DNA of 64,000 bases from Alphaproteobacteria bacterium. GTDB lineage: Bacteria > Pseudomonadota > Alphaproteobacteria > M2410. Shown here in pieces: positions 1-9,899 of the stretch. The position numbers and the translations under genes were made by a program. Under the pieces are notes generated by a model. That model worked only from the letters and a program-made list of their open reading frames with translations, did not search any database and was not told the origin of the DNA. The DNA lies in the NCBI GenBank assembly GCA_030614785.1, contig JAUWTJ010000003.1:38746-102745 (forward strand). The letters run 5' to 3'. How positions within the stretch are numbered: position 1 is the first letter of the stretch; each line of letters begins with the position of its first letter.

Positions 1-42
1 AAGATAGCGGCGAGTGATCTCCAGAAAATGAGTGCACAATGA
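1..42 (+). CDS. 3' end of a gene upstream of ybaB, probably dnaX
   Basis: An open frame enters from the window edge and ends at the TGA at 40-42, reading ...DLQKMSAQ. The stop overlaps the ATG of ybaB by the classic ATGA arrangement, which implies translational coupling. In many bacteria, including alphaproteobacteria, dnaX (DNA polymerase III tau/gamma) sits directly before ybaB-recR, so dnaX is the natural guess. The 13 visible residues carry no diagnostic motif, so the identity rests on gene order only. Confidence 0.4.
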   Translation, partial: KIAASDLQKMSAQ

Positions 43-359
43 AAAATATATCTGACTTGATGAAACAGGCTGGCGAACTGCAATCGAAGATGACCGAGAT
101 GCAGAGCGCCATGGATGAGATTGAGATCGAAGGCGTGTCGGGCGGCGGTATGGTTCGCGTGACGCTGAGCGGTAAGGGCCAGATGCGCGGTCTCAAGATT
201 GACCCGGAAATTGCCCGCGATGATATCGAGATTCTGGAGGATCTGATCGTCGCGGCCCATAATGATGCCAAGTCAAAATCCGAAGTCCGTATGCAGGAAG
301 AAATGCAAAAACTCACCGGCGGTCTGGCGCTCCCGCCTGGCTTCAAGATGCCGTTCTAG
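39..359 (+). CDS. ybaB: YbaB/EbfC family nucleoid-associated protein
   Basis: A 106-residue protein of the usual length for the YbaB/EbfC family, small dimeric proteins that bind DNA and coat the nucleoid. An N-terminal helix rich in Q/M/K (residues 1-30) leads into the glycine-rich [16 protein letters not shown] strand region, then LKIDPEI and a C-terminal helix ending in LPPGFKMPF, which is typical of the family. The gene lies 13 nt before recR, the conserved arrangement that links it to recombination and repair. The start ATG overlaps the upstream stop codon. Confidence 0.93.
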   Translation: MKNISDLMKQAGELQSKMTEMQSAMDEIEIEGVSGGGMVRVTLSGKGQMRGLKIDPEIARDDIEILEDLIVAAHNDAKSKSEVRMQEEMQKLTGGLALPPGFKMPF

Positions 360-372
360 AGAGGGCAGAGCA

Positions 373-969
373 TTGGCGTCGGGAACCGAGATTGAGCAAC
401 TGATTAATCTGCTGGCAAAATTGCCGGGGCTTGGCCCCCGTTCGGCGCGGCGCGCGGCGCTTCAGCTGATCAAGAAGAAAGAGGCCTTGTTGCTGCCGCT
501 TGCAGACGCCATGGCAGAAGCGGCCGAGAAGGTGATCTCCTGCTCGATCTGCGGCAATGTGGATACGGTTGACCCGTGCGCTATTTGTGCGTCGCCGCGG
601 CGCGACAAAAGCATTATCTGTGTGGTTGAGGAAGTCGGCGACCTGTGGGCGCTGGAGCGCTCCGGTGTGATGGGCGGTCTGTATCATGTGCTGGGTGGCA
701 CGCTCTCGGCGCTTGACGGGATCGGCCCCGATGATCTCAATGTTGCCGGTCTTGTGCTGCGCTCAGAAGCACGCCAGGTCAAGGAAGTGATCCTGGCCAT
801 GAATGCAACAGTCGACGGTCAGACCACGGCGCATTATATTACCGACCGGGTCGAGCATGCGGAGGTGAAAGTCACCCGCCTTGCGCACGGCGTGCCGGTT
901 GGCGGCGAGCTTGACTATCTGGATGATGGAACGCTTGCAGCAGCCCTCAAGGCGCGGCGGGAGTTTTGA
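373..969 (+). CDS. recR: Recombination mediator protein RecR
   Basis: A 198-residue RecR, which with RecF/RecO loads RecA onto gapped DNA. The N-terminal helix-hairpin-helix reads [19 protein letters not shown], followed by a four-cysteine zinc motif (CSIC...CAIC) and a Toprim domain beginning [15 protein letters not shown] chose the TTG at 373 because it follows the purine-rich GAGAGGGCAGAG and gives the normal family length; a longer frame from 262 would overlap ybaB and add unrelated residues. Its 3' end overlaps the convergent rmuC gene by 23 bp. Confidence 0.93.
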   Translation: MASGTEIEQLINLLAKLPGLGPRSARRAALQLIKKKEALLLPLADAMAEAAEKVISCSICGNVDTVDPCAICASPRRDKSIICVVEEVGDLWALERSGVMGGLYHVLGGTLSALDGIGPDDLNVAGLVLRSEARQVKEVILAMNATVDGQTTAHYITDRVEHAEVKVTRLAHGVPVGGELDYLDDGTLAAALKARREF

Positions 970-2104
970 GGCTGATCGTATCGGAGACCACTTCAGGTGT
1001 CGTTGCCTCGAGCTGGACTTCGTCGATTTTCTCGCCGTGGCGCAGGACTTTTTCAGCTGATGTTGTAATATCCCTGAGGTCGCCTTCGGCCTGGCTGAAA
1101 TGTTTCTGGAGATTGCCGACCCGCTTGTGGAGCCGTTCGACATCGCCCATCATCTTTCCGACCTGGATCTGAATGAGATGGGCCTGCTCGCGCATTGCAA
1201 CGTCTTTGAGGACGGCGCGGACTGTATTGAGGGTTGCCATCAGGGTTGTTGGCGAGACGATCCAGACGCGGGCGCGATAGCTGTCCTCGACCAGATCGAC
1301 AAAGTTTGCATGCAGCTCCGCATAGACGGCCTCTGATGGCAGAAACATGAGCGCTGACTCGGCGGTCTCACCGGTAATGATGTATTTCTCGGATATGTCC
1401 TTGATGTGTTTCTTGACGGCCTGTTTGAAATCACGCCGGGCTTGCGCGAGGGCAGCTTCGTCCTCCGCGTCGCGAAGCGCCCTGTAGGGCTCCAGTGGAA
1501 ATTTGGAATCGACGACAATGGGTCCTGGCGGATTGGGGAGCAGGATGACGCCGTCTGCCCGTTTGCCATTTGAAAGCGTTGACTGGAAGGAATAGGCCGA
1601 GGGCGGAAGGGCATTTCTGAAAATGTCTTCCATCTGGATCTCGCCAAACGCGCCACGCGCCTGTTTATTGTCGAGAATATGTTGCAGGCCGACAACCTGA
1701 CCGGAAAGTTCGGTGATGTTCTTTTGTGCTTCATCGATAACGCTGAGGCGGTTGGTCAGCTCACCCAGCGACTTGGCGGTTTTCTCGGCCGATTCAGTCA
1801 GGCTGACATTCATCTTGCCGGAGATGCCGTCAAAGCGTTCTTCAAGCACCTTCATGGTGCGCGCCTGGGCGTTGATATGAGCTTCACTCAGGGTGCTGAC
1901 CTGGCCTTTGATCTCGCTTTGCGCGCCGACCAGCTGCGCAATGGTCTGCTCAAGGCTTGTTGCGCGGGCCTCGGCAACCCGGCGGGCTTCATCGGCAAGC
2001 CGGGTGTCCCTCTGGCGTCCGCGGATGAGCAGAAGAAGCATCCCTCCGAGGAGCGCAAAAAGACCCAGAACGCCTGCTGCGATTATGATTTGTGTCAAAG
2101 CCAT
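947..2104 (-). CDS. rmuC: DNA recombination protein RmuC
   Basis: A 385-residue RmuC-family protein, predicted to limit DNA rearrangements through a nuclease-like domain on a membrane-anchored coiled coil. Residues about 5-27 form one hydrophobic segment, residues about 30-140 are coiled-coil-like and rich in A/E/Q/L, and the RmuC core follows with the signatures [11 protein letters not shown] and [13 protein letters not shown], then [12 protein letters not shown]. The C-terminus is short and acidic. It converges on recR with a 23-bp overlap and is transcribed divergently from def. Confidence 0.9.
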   Translation of the reverse strand: MALTQIIIAAGVLGLFALLGGMLLLLIRGRQRDTRLADEARRVAEARATSLEQTIAQLVGAQSEIKGQVSTLSEAHINAQARTMKVLEERFDGISGKMNVSLTESAEKTAKSLGELTNRLSVIDEAQKNITELSGQVVGLQHILDNKQARGAFGEIQMEDIFRNALPPSAYSFQSTLSNGKRADGVILLPNPPGPIVVDSKFPLEPYRALRDAEDEAALAQARRDFKQAVKKHIKDISEKYIITGETAESALMFLPSEAVYAELHANFVDLVEDSYRARVWIVSPTTLMATLNTVRAVLKDVAMREQAHLIQIQVGKMMGDVERLHKRVGNLQKHFSQAEGDLRDITTSAEKVLRHGEKIDEVQLEATTPEVVSDTISLKTPAAP

Positions 2105-2217
2105 CTAATCAGAATAACCCGATTCGAGCCCTGAAGGCTCATATTCCGGGCCGCCACGGGCCTTTAAGGTCGACCTTTGGCTTGACCTTTTTGAACCGGT
2201 TGATTATTTCCCTCCTC

Positions 2218-2742
2218 ATGACCTTGCGAGAAATTCTCATTGCGCCTGATCCGCGCCTCAAAGTGAAATCCGAGCCTGTCGAGCGCGTTGATGATGCGCT
2301 GCGCAGCCTTATGGATGATATGCTTGAAACCATGCACGAGGCGCCGGGAATTGGCCTTGCGGCTGTTCAGATCGGTGTGGCGAAGCAGGTGATTGTGATG
2401 GATCTGGCCAAAGAGGGCGAGGCGCCCGAGCCGCGCTATTTTGTTAATCCCGAGATTATATGGGAATCGGAAGACTTCCATCATTACGAGGAAGGCTGCC
2501 TGTCGCTGCCGGAGTACTACGAGGAAGTGGAGCGCCCGGCCGAGGTCAAGGTGCGGTTTCTCGACTATGAAGGCGAGATTCGCGAGCTGCATTGCACCGA
2601 GATGCTGGCGGTCTGTATCCAGCATGAAATGGACCACCTTGAGGGTATTCTGTTTGTCGACCATCTGACCCGCCTCAAGCGTCAGATGATCCTGCGCAAG
2701 CTGTCAAAAGCCAAGAAGCAACAGGCCGCAGAGCTCGCCTGA
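2218..2742 (+). CDS. def: Peptide deformylase
   Basis: A 174-residue iron-type peptide deformylase that removes the formyl group from nascent proteins. All three signature motifs are present: [17 protein letters not shown] (metal-binding Cys) and QHEMDHLEG (metal-binding HExxH). I chose the ATG at 2218 ([12 protein letters not shown]), the canonical N-terminus; an upstream in-frame start at 2092 would add about 40 non-homologous residues in the divergent promoter region with rmuC. It is followed by fmt, as in most bacteria, forming the formylation/deformylation pair. Confidence 0.96.
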   Translation: MTLREILIAPDPRLKVKSEPVERVDDALRSLMDDMLETMHEAPGIGLAAVQIGVAKQVIVMDLAKEGEAPEPRYFVNPEIIWESEDFHHYEEGCLSLPEYYEEVERPAEVKVRFLDYEGEIRELHCTEMLAVCIQHEMDHLEGILFVDHLTRLKRQMILRKLSKAKKQQAAELA

Positions 2743-2800
2743 CTTTTGGCCGATGTGCGGGCCTCTTGAGTTACGGCGCGCTTCAGACTAAAAGGCGGCC

Positions 2801-3733
2801 ATGACTTTACGTTTGATCTTCATGGGAACTCCCGACTTTGCCGTTCCGGTCCTCAAGGCGCTGGTGGACGCGGGCCATGATGTGGTGCGGGTGTTGACCC
2901 AGCCGCCGCGCGAGGCGGGGCGCGGCAAAAAACTGCGCAAATCGGCGGTTCATCTGGCGGCCGAGGCGCTTGGCCTCGACGTGGCCACGCCGCAAACCCT
3001 TAAATCCAAAGAGGTTCAGGACGAGCTGCGCGCGCTTGGCGTCGATGTCGGCGTTGTCGTGGCCTACGGTCAGATCCTGCCAAAGGCCGTTCTGGAAGGC
3101 CCGCGTCTGGGCTGTCTCAATCTTCATGGCTCCTTGCTGCCGCGCTGGCGCGGTGCGGCGCCCCTGCAGCGCGCGATCCTTGCCGGTGATGCGGTAACCG
3201 GTGTTCAGGTGATGCAAATGGAAGAGGGGCTGGATACGGGCCCCGTGCTCCTGACGTATCGCAGGGCTATTGGGCCAGAGACCATGTTCGGGGACCTGCA
3301 TGATGATTTGAGCGCAAACGGTGCGGTGCTTATGGCCGAGGCGCTTGCTGGTCTTGAGGCGGGAACCCTTGAAGCTGTTTCCCAGCCGGAAGAAGGTGTC
3401 ACCTACGCTAAAAAAATCAGAACGGAAGAAGCACGGATTGACTGGTCACAGTCGGCGGAGGAAATTGACCGGCAGATTCGGGCCTTTGCGCCGACGCCCG
3501 GGGCGTGGTTTGAAGCCATGGCGCGCGATCAACCGCAGCGGATCAAAATACTAAAAGCCAGGCCGGTTGATGGAGCCGGTGAGGCCGGAACGGTGTTGTG
3601 CGCACCCCTCGTGATCGCGTGCGGTAGCGGCGCTCTTGAAGTGCTCGAGGTTCAACGCGCCGGGAAGGGCCGTGCGCGCGTCGAAGATTTCCTGCGCGGG
3701 TTTCCGCTTGATCCTGGCACGAAAGTCTTGTGA
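2801..3733 (+). CDS. fmt: Methionyl-tRNA formyltransferase
   Basis: A 310-residue enzyme that formylates initiator Met-tRNA using 10-formyl-tetrahydrofolate. The N-terminal Rossmann-like domain starts IFMGTPDFAVPVL, the catalytic/folate signature LNLHGSLLPRWRGAAP is intact, and the GVQVMQMEEGLDTGPVL segment is typical. The C-terminal tRNA-binding OB-like domain follows from about residue 205. It lies 58 nt after def and 3 nt before truA, so def-fmt-truA is probably one operon. Confidence 0.96.
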   Translation: MTLRLIFMGTPDFAVPVLKALVDAGHDVVRVLTQPPREAGRGKKLRKSAVHLAAEALGLDVATPQTLKSKEVQDELRALGVDVGVVVAYGQILPKAVLEGPRLGCLNLHGSLLPRWRGAAPLQRAILAGDAVTGVQVMQMEEGLDTGPVLLTYRRAIGPETMFGDLHDDLSANGAVLMAEALAGLEAGTLEAVSQPEEGVTYAKKIRTEEARIDWSQSAEEIDRQIRAFAPTPGAWFEAMARDQPQRIKILKARPVDGAGEAGTVLCAPLVIACGSGALEVLEVQRAGKGRARVEDFLRGFPLDPGTKVL

Positions 3734-3736
3734 GCC

Positions 3737-4477
3737 ATGGCGGTCTTTAAACTCACCATTGAATATGATGGCGGACCTTACGTTGGCTGGCAGAAGCAGA
3801 CCAATGGTCCTTCGGTTCAGGCCTCGCTCGAGGCGGCAGTGTTTGCCTTTTCCGGGGAGCACGCCCGGGTCAAGGGCGCGGGGCGTACCGATGCCGGGGT
3901 TCATGCGCTGGGACAGGTCGCCGATGTCACGTTTGAGCGCGATGACTGGAACGGCGACACTGTCCGGGATGCCATCAATCATTTTTTGAAACAAAGTCCG
4001 ATATCGGTACTTTCGGCGGAGCCGGCGGCTGTCGATTTTTCGGCACGGTTCAGCGCGGTGCAGCGGCACTATCTTTACCGCCTGGCTGATCGACGTCCCC
4101 CGCTGGCGCTGACGCTTGGCCGCGCGTGGTGGTGGCCCGTGCCGCTTGATGTCGAGGCCATGGCGGGCGCGGCTGATGTCTTCGTTGGCCGCCATGATTT
4201 CACGACCTTTCGGTCAACGGAATGCCAGGCCAACTCGCCGGTGCGCCATGTCGACACACTTCAGGTTGCCCGCGTTGGCGAGGAAATTCATATCGAGGTC
4301 TCAGCGCGCTCCTTCCTGCACAATCCGGTGCGCAGCTTTGTCGGGACGCTCAAACTTGTTGGTGAAGGCAAGTGGACGAGGCAGGATGTTGTCGATGCTC
4401 TTGAAGCGCGTGATCGCACCCGCTGCGGCCCCCTTGCGCCGCCCGAGGGCCTCTATCTGGCACGTGTTGATTATTAG
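3737..4477 (+). CDS. truA: tRNA pseudouridine(38-40) synthase TruA
   Basis: A 246-residue pseudouridine synthase acting on the anticodon arm of tRNA. The catalytic motif [14 protein letters not shown] holds the active-site aspartate, and [12 protein letters not shown] and [15 protein letters not shown] match the family. It starts 3 nt after the fmt stop. The 3' end overlaps the convergent membrane-protein gene by 4 bp, so the two transcription units meet with no spacer. Confidence 0.96.
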   Translation: MAVFKLTIEYDGGPYVGWQKQTNGPSVQASLEAAVFAFSGEHARVKGAGRTDAGVHALGQVADVTFERDDWNGDTVRDAINHFLKQSPISVLSAEPAAVDFSARFSAVQRHYLYRLADRRPPLALTLGRAWWWPVPLDVEAMAGAADVFVGRHDFTTFRSTECQANSPVRHVDTLQVARVGEEIHIEVSARSFLHNPVRSFVGTLKLVGEGKWTRQDVVDALEARDRTRCGPLAPPEGLYLARVDY

Positions 4478-5082
4478 AGCACGATCAGCCGGACGACGCC
4501 TTCGAGAGTCAGGCCGAGAGCGATGCTGATTGCCAGAATAACCCCTGCAATTATTGGCTGGGTCCGCAGCGATGCCCAGGTTGCGAAATAGAGGCAGATC
4601 ATACTGACCCCCAGAATGATGACCTGAAAGCCGTAGATGCTGACAAGGTTTATGGCCCCCGTCACATAAAGCAAATGGGGGATGGCCAGCAGACCGACGA
4701 TGAGGGCGTTGACCCAGTTCCATGCAATGATGAAGGGAACATAGCGTTCGGTGAGGTTAAGCGTCCTGACAACAAGGATCATCAGGAGCGGAAAGAGGAC
4801 GACCTCGGCACTGTAGGCTATGGTTTTTATCGCCAGATAGATGTTGGTGGCCGGGATGTCCGGCAAGTCTACATCCGGGTTGGTGGCGGCGGTTTCTGCG
4901 ATCACGGCAAGATAGGCGACATGAACCAGAATGAAGGCCGGTAAGGCGGCCAGCGGGGCGTAAAAGCTGCGCCAGAACCCCTCTATGGTCATGTCAAATT
5001 TGTCGAGCCCATCGCGGTCCCAGAGCATGAGCTTCCAGGCGCCCTGAACGGCCGAGATGAGCTGTGACAGGGTCGGGATCAC
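4474..5082 (-). CDS. Conserved membrane protein of unknown function
   Basis: A 202-residue integral membrane protein with about five hydrophobic segments (roughly residues 41-63, 85-105, 118-140, 144-166 and 176-200) and a short soluble N-terminus containing an [12 protein letters not shown] segment. I recognise no enzymatic motif. Its ATG overlaps the dapE stop by 4 bp (ATGA), so it is translated from the dapD-dapE transcript. Similar small membrane proteins are often the last gene of this operon in related alphaproteobacteria, but the role is unknown. Confidence 0.75.
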   Translation of the reverse strand: MIPTLSQLISAVQGAWKLMLWDRDGLDKFDMTIEGFWRSFYAPLAALPAFILVHVAYLAVIAETAATNPDVDLPDIPATNIYLAIKTIAYSAEVVLFPLLMILVVRTLNLTERYVPFIIAWNWVNALIVGLLAIPHLLYVTGAINLVSIYGFQVIILGVSMICLYFATWASLRTQPIIAGVILAISIALGLTLEGVVRLIVL

Positions 5083-6305
5083 GGGCCTTTACCCCCGGGA
5101 TCCGGCCTTGTGTGGTCCGGGGCATAGATCGGGAAGTAATTTTCAAGAATTCGCAGGTAGATAGTCGTGAGCGCTTCCAGATCTGCCAGGCTGGTATGTT
5201 CATCAGCCTTGTGCATGCTCTGCCCGACGAGACCAAATTCTGCAACCGGGCACGTATGAGTGATGAAGCGTGCGTCGGACGTGCCACCGCTTGTGGAGAG
5301 CTCGGTATCCAGCCCGCAGACCTCTTTGATTGAAGAGGCGATGAGATCGGTGAAGCGACCAGGCGTGGTCTGGAAAGCTTCGCCGGAGGCGCGGGCATCA
5401 AGCAGATAACTGCCGCCCATCGTGCGGGTCACTTCGGCGCAAATACCGTCAATCCATGCAATGAGGGAGGCTTCATTGTGCAGATTATTGAATCTGATGT
5501 TAAAGCCGGCGATGACCTCTGCCGGAATAACGTTCTGCGCACCGTTGCCGGTGTCGATGGTGACGACTTCCAGGTTTGACGGTTGAAAGTGTTCCGTTCC
5601 CTGATCGAGTTTTGTATCGCTCAGACGTTTCAGTATTTCGATGAGCCTTGGCATGGGGTTGTCGGCGAGGTGCGGATAGGCGACATGGCCTTCGCTGCCG
5701 CGCACATGAAGCCTTGCATTGAGGCTGCCGCGTCGTCCGATCTTGACCATATCACCAAGGCTCTGCCGGCTTGTTGGCTCTCCAATGAGGCAATGATCGA
5801 GTGTTTCGCCCTTGTCCGCCAACCATGCAAGCATTGGTTTGGTGCCATTAAGCGCGGGGCCTTCCTCGTCGCCGGTGATCAGAAGGGAGATCGAACCATC
5901 CGGAGCGCCGTGCTGTTCGAGCAGGGATTTGACCGCAGCGATGAAGGCGGCAATGGCACTTTTCATATCTGTGGCACCGCGCCCGACAAGCTGGCCGCCG
6001 TCAATCCTGCCTTCGAACGGCGGGGCGCTCCAGGCGTCAAGCGGTCCGGTTGGCACCACATCAAGATGTCCGGCAAAGCAGAAATTGGGCGCTTTTGTGC
6101 CGCGCCGCGCATAGAGATTTTCAACCGGATCAGGATGAGGCTCGGTCAAGATGGTGCGCCAGACCTCAAAGCCGAGGGCCTTGAGAGATTTTTCAAGAGT
6201 ATCAAAGACGGCGCCTTGTGCCGGGGTCACGCTCTCCTGCCTGATGAGAGCGCGTGCCAGATCCAGAGCGGTATTATCCGTCAGCTGATGATCTTGCGGG
6301 GTCAA
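5079..6305 (-). CDS. dapE: Succinyl-diaminopimelate desuccinylase
   Basis: A 408-residue M20-family zinc hydrolase that removes succinate from N-succinyl-L,L-diaminopimelate in lysine and peptidoglycan synthesis. Metal-binding signatures are visible: FAGHLDVVPTG, GRGATDMKSAIAAF, ITGDEEGPALNGT and a late histidine in the QSMHKADEH region. SGGTSDARF is typical of DapE. It begins 2 nt after the dapD stop and overlaps the next gene by 4 bp. The N-terminus (MTPQDHQLTDN) is a little longer than usual, so a start a few codons downstream is possible. Confidence 0.95.
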   Translation of the reverse strand: MTPQDHQLTDNTALDLARALIRQESVTPAQGAVFDTLEKSLKALGFEVWRTILTEPHPDPVENLYARRGTKAPNFCFAGHLDVVPTGPLDAWSAPPFEGRIDGGQLVGRGATDMKSAIAAFIAAVKSLLEQHGAPDGSISLLITGDEEGPALNGTKPMLAWLADKGETLDHCLIGEPTSRQSLGDMVKIGRRGSLNARLHVRGSEGHVAYPHLADNPMPRLIEILKRLSDTKLDQGTEHFQPSNLEVVTIDTGNGAQNVIPAEVIAGFNIRFNNLHNEASLIAWIDGICAEVTRTMGGSYLLDARASGEAFQTTPGRFTDLIASSIKEVCGLDTELSTSGGTSDARFITHTCPVAEFGLVGQSMHKADEHTSLADLEALTTIYLRILENYFPIYAPDHTRPDPGGKGP

Positions 6306-6307
6306 AA

Positions 6308-7132
6308 CTAATCCCTCAGGAGATCGTTGATGGAGGTTTTCGAGCGGGTGCGCGCATCAACCGTCTTGACGATCACTGCGCAAGACAGCGCCGGCGTGCG
6401 GTCGCCGCCGCCGAGGCTTCCGGGCACGACGACCGAATACGGTGGGACTTTGCCGGTGTGAATTTCGCCGGTTGCCCGATCAACGATCTTGGTTGTTGAT
6501 GTCAGGAAGACGCCCATGGACAGAACCGCACCTTCACCGACAATGACGCCTTCGGCGACTTCGGACCTGGCACCGATAAAGCAATTGTCTTCGATGATGA
6601 CAGGTTCGGCTTGCAGCGGCTCAAGAACGCCGCCAAGTCCAACACCGCCGGAGATATGACAGTTCTTGCCAACCTGGGCGCACGAGCCGACCGTAGACCA
6701 GGTGTCAATCATGGTGCCTTCGTCGACACGGGCGCCAAGATTGATGAAACACGGCATAAGGACAACGCCTGGAGCGACCCATGCGGAGCGCCGTACAATG
6801 GCACCTGGAACAGCCCGGAACCCGGCTTGATCGAAATCCGCGTCCGACCAGCCCGTGAATTTGGACGGGACCTTGTCCCACCAGTCGCCGCCGCCAGGAC
6901 CGCCGGAAATACGCTCCATGGGGTTGAGGCGGAAGGACAGAAGAACGGCTTTCTTGAGCCATTGATGAACTATCCATGTGCCATCGGGCACTTTTTCTGC
7001 GACGCGGTATTCACCCCGGTCGAGCCCGTCAAGGGCGGCATCGACCGCCTCGGGAATTTCGCCTGTTGTGGCAGGAGAAAGCGCCTCGGGATTTTCCCAG
7101 GCCGCTTCGATGACGCTTTTGATGTCAGTCAT
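6308..7132 (-). CDS. dapD: 2,3,4,5-tetrahydropyridine-2,6-dicarboxylate N-succinyltransferase
   Basis: A 274-residue trimeric acyltransferase that succinylates tetrahydrodipicolinate, the step feeding DapE. The left-handed beta-helix of hexapeptide repeats is evident ([54 protein letters not shown]). The length and the N-terminal helical domain match the family. It is the first gene of dapD-dapE-membrane protein, with a 2-nt gap to dapE, so the succinylase branch of lysine synthesis is encoded as one unit. Confidence 0.96.
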   Translation of the reverse strand: MTDIKSVIEAAWENPEALSPATTGEIPEAVDAALDGLDRGEYRVAEKVPDGTWIVHQWLKKAVLLSFRLNPMERISGGPGGGDWWDKVPSKFTGWSDADFDQAGFRAVPGAIVRRSAWVAPGVVLMPCFINLGARVDEGTMIDTWSTVGSCAQVGKNCHISGGVGLGGVLEPLQAEPVIIEDNCFIGARSEVAEGVIVGEGAVLSMGVFLTSTTKIVDRATGEIHTGKVPPYSVVVPGSLGGGDRTPALSCAVIVKTVDARTRSKTSINDLLRD

Positions 7133-7228
7133 GGATTATGATCTTGTATTTTGGTGTTGTTGTTTTCAGGCGCGCCAAATTACCCTGGGGGGCTCTCAAG
7201 TCAACCGTCGTCAAGGCTCCTGGCGGTT

Positions 7229-7957
7229 TTATCCTGGCCGCTGACCGGCCCGTGAACCCAAGCCGTCAGGCGGCTCTTCCAGAAAACCGCCAATGGTGTC
7301 GCTGAGATGGTGGACGTGGTCATAAACCGGAAGATTATCAGTTTGTGACCCCTGATTGATCCACACAGTGGTCATGCCCAGCTCATGAGGGACCTTGAGG
7401 TTTTCCTCCTTGTCCTCAAACATGATTGATGTGTGCGGGGTGACGTCGAAGGCTTCAATAAATCCGGCGAAGGCAGGTGCCCCGGGCTTTGGCTGGAACT
7501 GCGATGCGATGATATCGAAAATACCGTCGAAGCACTTTTCAATGCCCAGCCGTTTCAAAACCCGCTGCGCATGGGCAACGGTGCCGTTGGTATGCACAAG
7601 GCATCGCCCGGGCAAGTCTGCCAGAAGCGGCTTTAAATTAGGCGCAGGATCAATGCGCGACAGGTCAACATCGTGAACGAAGTCAAGGAACGGGTAGGGA
7701 TCGGCGCCGTATTCGTGCATCAAACCGTTGAGGGTGGTGCCATGACGCTCATAAAACCCCTGCCTCATGTCGCTGGCGTCCTCAAGTTTCAGATCCAGCA
7801 GATCAGCCATATAGAGATTCATCTTGTGATTGATCTCATCAAACAAACTGCATGTTTCGGGATAGAGGGTGTTATCAAGATCGAATATCCACGTGTCAAT
7901 CGGCGCGTGCCTGAGGTCTACAGGATTGGCCTTGCGTGTTGACAAGTTGTTAACCAA
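7229..7957 (-). CDS. HAD-family pyrimidine 5'-nucleotidase-like protein
   Basis: A 242-residue haloacid-dehalogenase hydrolase of the kind annotated as pyrimidine 5'-nucleotidase in alphaproteobacteria. The nucleophile motif is WIFDLDNTLYPE, motif II is VHTNGT, and the Mg-binding acid motif is MFEDKEENL. The helical cap lies between (residues about 40-130). It stands upstream of dapD on the same strand, about 96 nt away, so co-transcription is possible. The substrate is inferred from family only. Residues after about 225 are a loose polar tail. Confidence 0.85.
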   Translation of the reverse strand: MVNNLSTRKANPVDLRHAPIDTWIFDLDNTLYPETCSLFDEINHKMNLYMADLLDLKLEDASDMRQGFYERHGTTLNGLMHEYGADPYPFLDFVHDVDLSRIDPAPNLKPLLADLPGRCLVHTNGTVAHAQRVLKRLGIEKCFDGIFDIIASQFQPKPGAPAFAGFIEAFDVTPHTSIMFEDKEENLKVPHELGMTTVWINQGSQTDNLPVYDHVHHLSDTIGGFLEEPPDGLGSRAGQRPG

Positions 7958-8105
7958 TGGAGCCTTTCCGACAAGTCAGCCGCCACCCGCGACGCAAATG
8001 TCTCTTGAATACCGCTGAAAGCGGTGTGCGCTAGACCGAATATTTACACTTCCTGGTGCATTCTGGACAGCAAATTGGGGTCATTTTATCATAAGGGATT
8101 TATCC

Positions 8106-9896
8106 TTGCAGTTCTTTCGAAAGCCAGGGGCAATAGTGCCGCAGCGTGCTGAGCAGAGCGTGGATTGCCTGATACTTGACGTCCAGGCGACGCTCCTGAG
8201 TTATCCCGGACCTGCGCTCATTGTGGATTCGCGGCTGATGACCCTCTCGATGAACCGGGCAGGCGAGGTGTTGAGCCGACTTTTGAACCTTGGGGACGGG
8301 GATGATGGTGCCAGAGTTCTCAGGGATGCTGTGAAAGAGGCGACGATCCTCGACATGCCGACAGAAACACAGATTGAACTTGTCGATTTTTCGCCGGAGC
8401 AAGTCCGCCGATTTTATGATGTTTCACTCCTGCCCTGCGCGAGTTCTACCTCGGTTGGCAATGATGTACTAGTTCTGGCACGGGAGACAACCGTCGACAG
8501 GTCCATGATGGCCGCCCTGATCCGTTCACGCGAGCTCTACCGGGATCTTCTCAAATGCTCCTCGGATTTCGCCTGGGAGACAGACGCTGACGGGCGTTTT
8601 GAATTTATCAGCGAGCGAGGGGCTGTCGGGTATACCTCGTCGGAGCTCAATCACAAGCTTTCTGAAGAACTGATGGACCGGTCGCTGTGCGATTTCGATG
8701 CGGACTGGACACCCTTTTCGGTGACGTTTCCGATCTCCAATGTTGAGACCTGGGTGCGCAGTCTGGACGGCGCGCCTTGCTGCATATTGGTCTCGGCGGT
8801 TCCTCTTCTCGATAGTGATGGTCAACACACGGGAACACGCGGGGCCTGTGTTGATGTGACAGAGCTGCGTCGCCATGAAAAGGCGGTGGCCGAAGCTCAG
8901 CGCCGCGATGAGCTTGTCGATGAGCTGCTTGAAACGATCCGAAGCGAGCTGGAGCCGGAGGCCCTGCTTCAGGTTTCGGCTAATGAAATTCCCGCCGCGC
9001 TTGGTGCGGATATGGGATGTCTTCTGACCTACTGTGCACTTGATGAGGCGGGGGCTCAAAATGTCTGGAGTGAGACGGCAGGCAGCGGCGTGGATGTCCA
9101 TTCAGAGCCACGGGCCGTGGAAGAGCTTCTTGCCCTGGGAAATTCTTCGGTCGTGAAAATTCTGGATCAGGATAATCGGTCCATTCTTCTTTGCAGCATT
9201 CTATTTGGCGACGAAGTGAACGGGGGACTCATTCTTGTCAGGCGCAATCAGGTTAAGCCGTGGAATGATGAGGATTGTTTGCTGCTGCGGCAGATAGCAG
9301 ATCAAATGGGGACCATTCTGGCTCGAGCGGCTCATGCCGAAGCGCTGGAACATCTGTCGCGGGTTGATCCTATGACCCACCTTCTCAACCGTCGTGCGTT
9401 TTTTGATGATGCAGATCTGTGTCTGGCGCGCAACGAACGGGCGTTGAAGTCGGCCGCCTATATTTTCTTTGACCTCGATGATTTCAAGCGCGTTAACGAC
9501 ACACTTGGTCACGGCGTTGGCGACAATTTGCTCGTCGAATTTTCCAATGTTTTGAAGGCTGCAATACGTCGCGGCGATCTGGCTGTCCGCCTCGGCGGGG
9601 ATGAGTTTGGGCTTTTGCTCGATAATTGTGATGAAGCCGGTGCAATTCTGAAGGCCGAAGCTGTGCTGGGCGATCTGGGCAATGCATCCCGGAAGGCAGG
9701 CTTGCCCTGGGAGCTTTCGGTTTCGGCAGGCATTGCCATCTGGCACCCGGGCTCAAGGCAAACAATTGAAGATGTCATGGAGAGCGCTGATCGCGTCCTC
9801 TATGACGCGAAGTCTGCTGGCAAGAATGCATGGCGTGTTGCGCCGGATGCGGTGTTGCGGGACGATGCCGCTGATATGAAAAAGTCTGAGGAGTAG
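8106..9896 (+). CDS. PAS-PAS-GAF-GGDEF diguanylate cyclase
   Basis: A 596-residue predicted diguanylate cyclase making the second messenger cyclic di-GMP. Residues about 18-110 and 125-250 look like PAS sensor folds (the second begins SRELYRDLLKCSSDFAWETD), residues about 275-405 resemble a GAF domain, and a GGDEF domain follows from DPMTHLLNRRAF. The GGDEF active site is intact, and the RRGD five residues before it is a product-inhibition site of the RxxD type. No membrane segment is seen, so it should be cytosolic. The start is the TTG at 8106, with no good ribosome site. It is followed 3 nt later by a DUF2336 gene. Confidence 0.88.
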   Translation: MQFFRKPGAIVPQRAEQSVDCLILDVQATLLSYPGPALIVDSRLMTLSMNRAGEVLSRLLNLGDGDDGARVLRDAVKEATILDMPTETQIELVDFSPEQVRRFYDVSLLPCASSTSVGNDVLVLARETTVDRSMMAALIRSRELYRDLLKCSSDFAWETDADGRFEFISERGAVGYTSSELNHKLSEELMDRSLCDFDADWTPFSVTFPISNVETWVRSLDGAPCCILVSAVPLLDSDGQHTGTRGACVDVTELRRHEKAVAEAQRRDELVDELLETIRSELEPEALLQVSANEIPAALGADMGCLLTYCALDEAGAQNVWSETAGSGVDVHSEPRAVEELLALGNSSVVKILDQDNRSILLCSILFGDEVNGGLILVRRNQVKPWNDEDCLLLRQIADQMGTILARAAHAEALEHLSRVDPMTHLLNRRAFFDDADLCLARNERALKSAAYIFFDLDDFKRVNDTLGHGVGDNLLVEFSNVLKAAIRRGDLAVRLGGDEFGLLLDNCDEAGAILKAEAVLGDLGNASRKAGLPWELSVSAGIAIWHPGSRQTIEDVMESADRVLYDAKSAGKNAWRVAPDAVLRDDAADMKKSEE

Positions 9897-9899
9897 AAA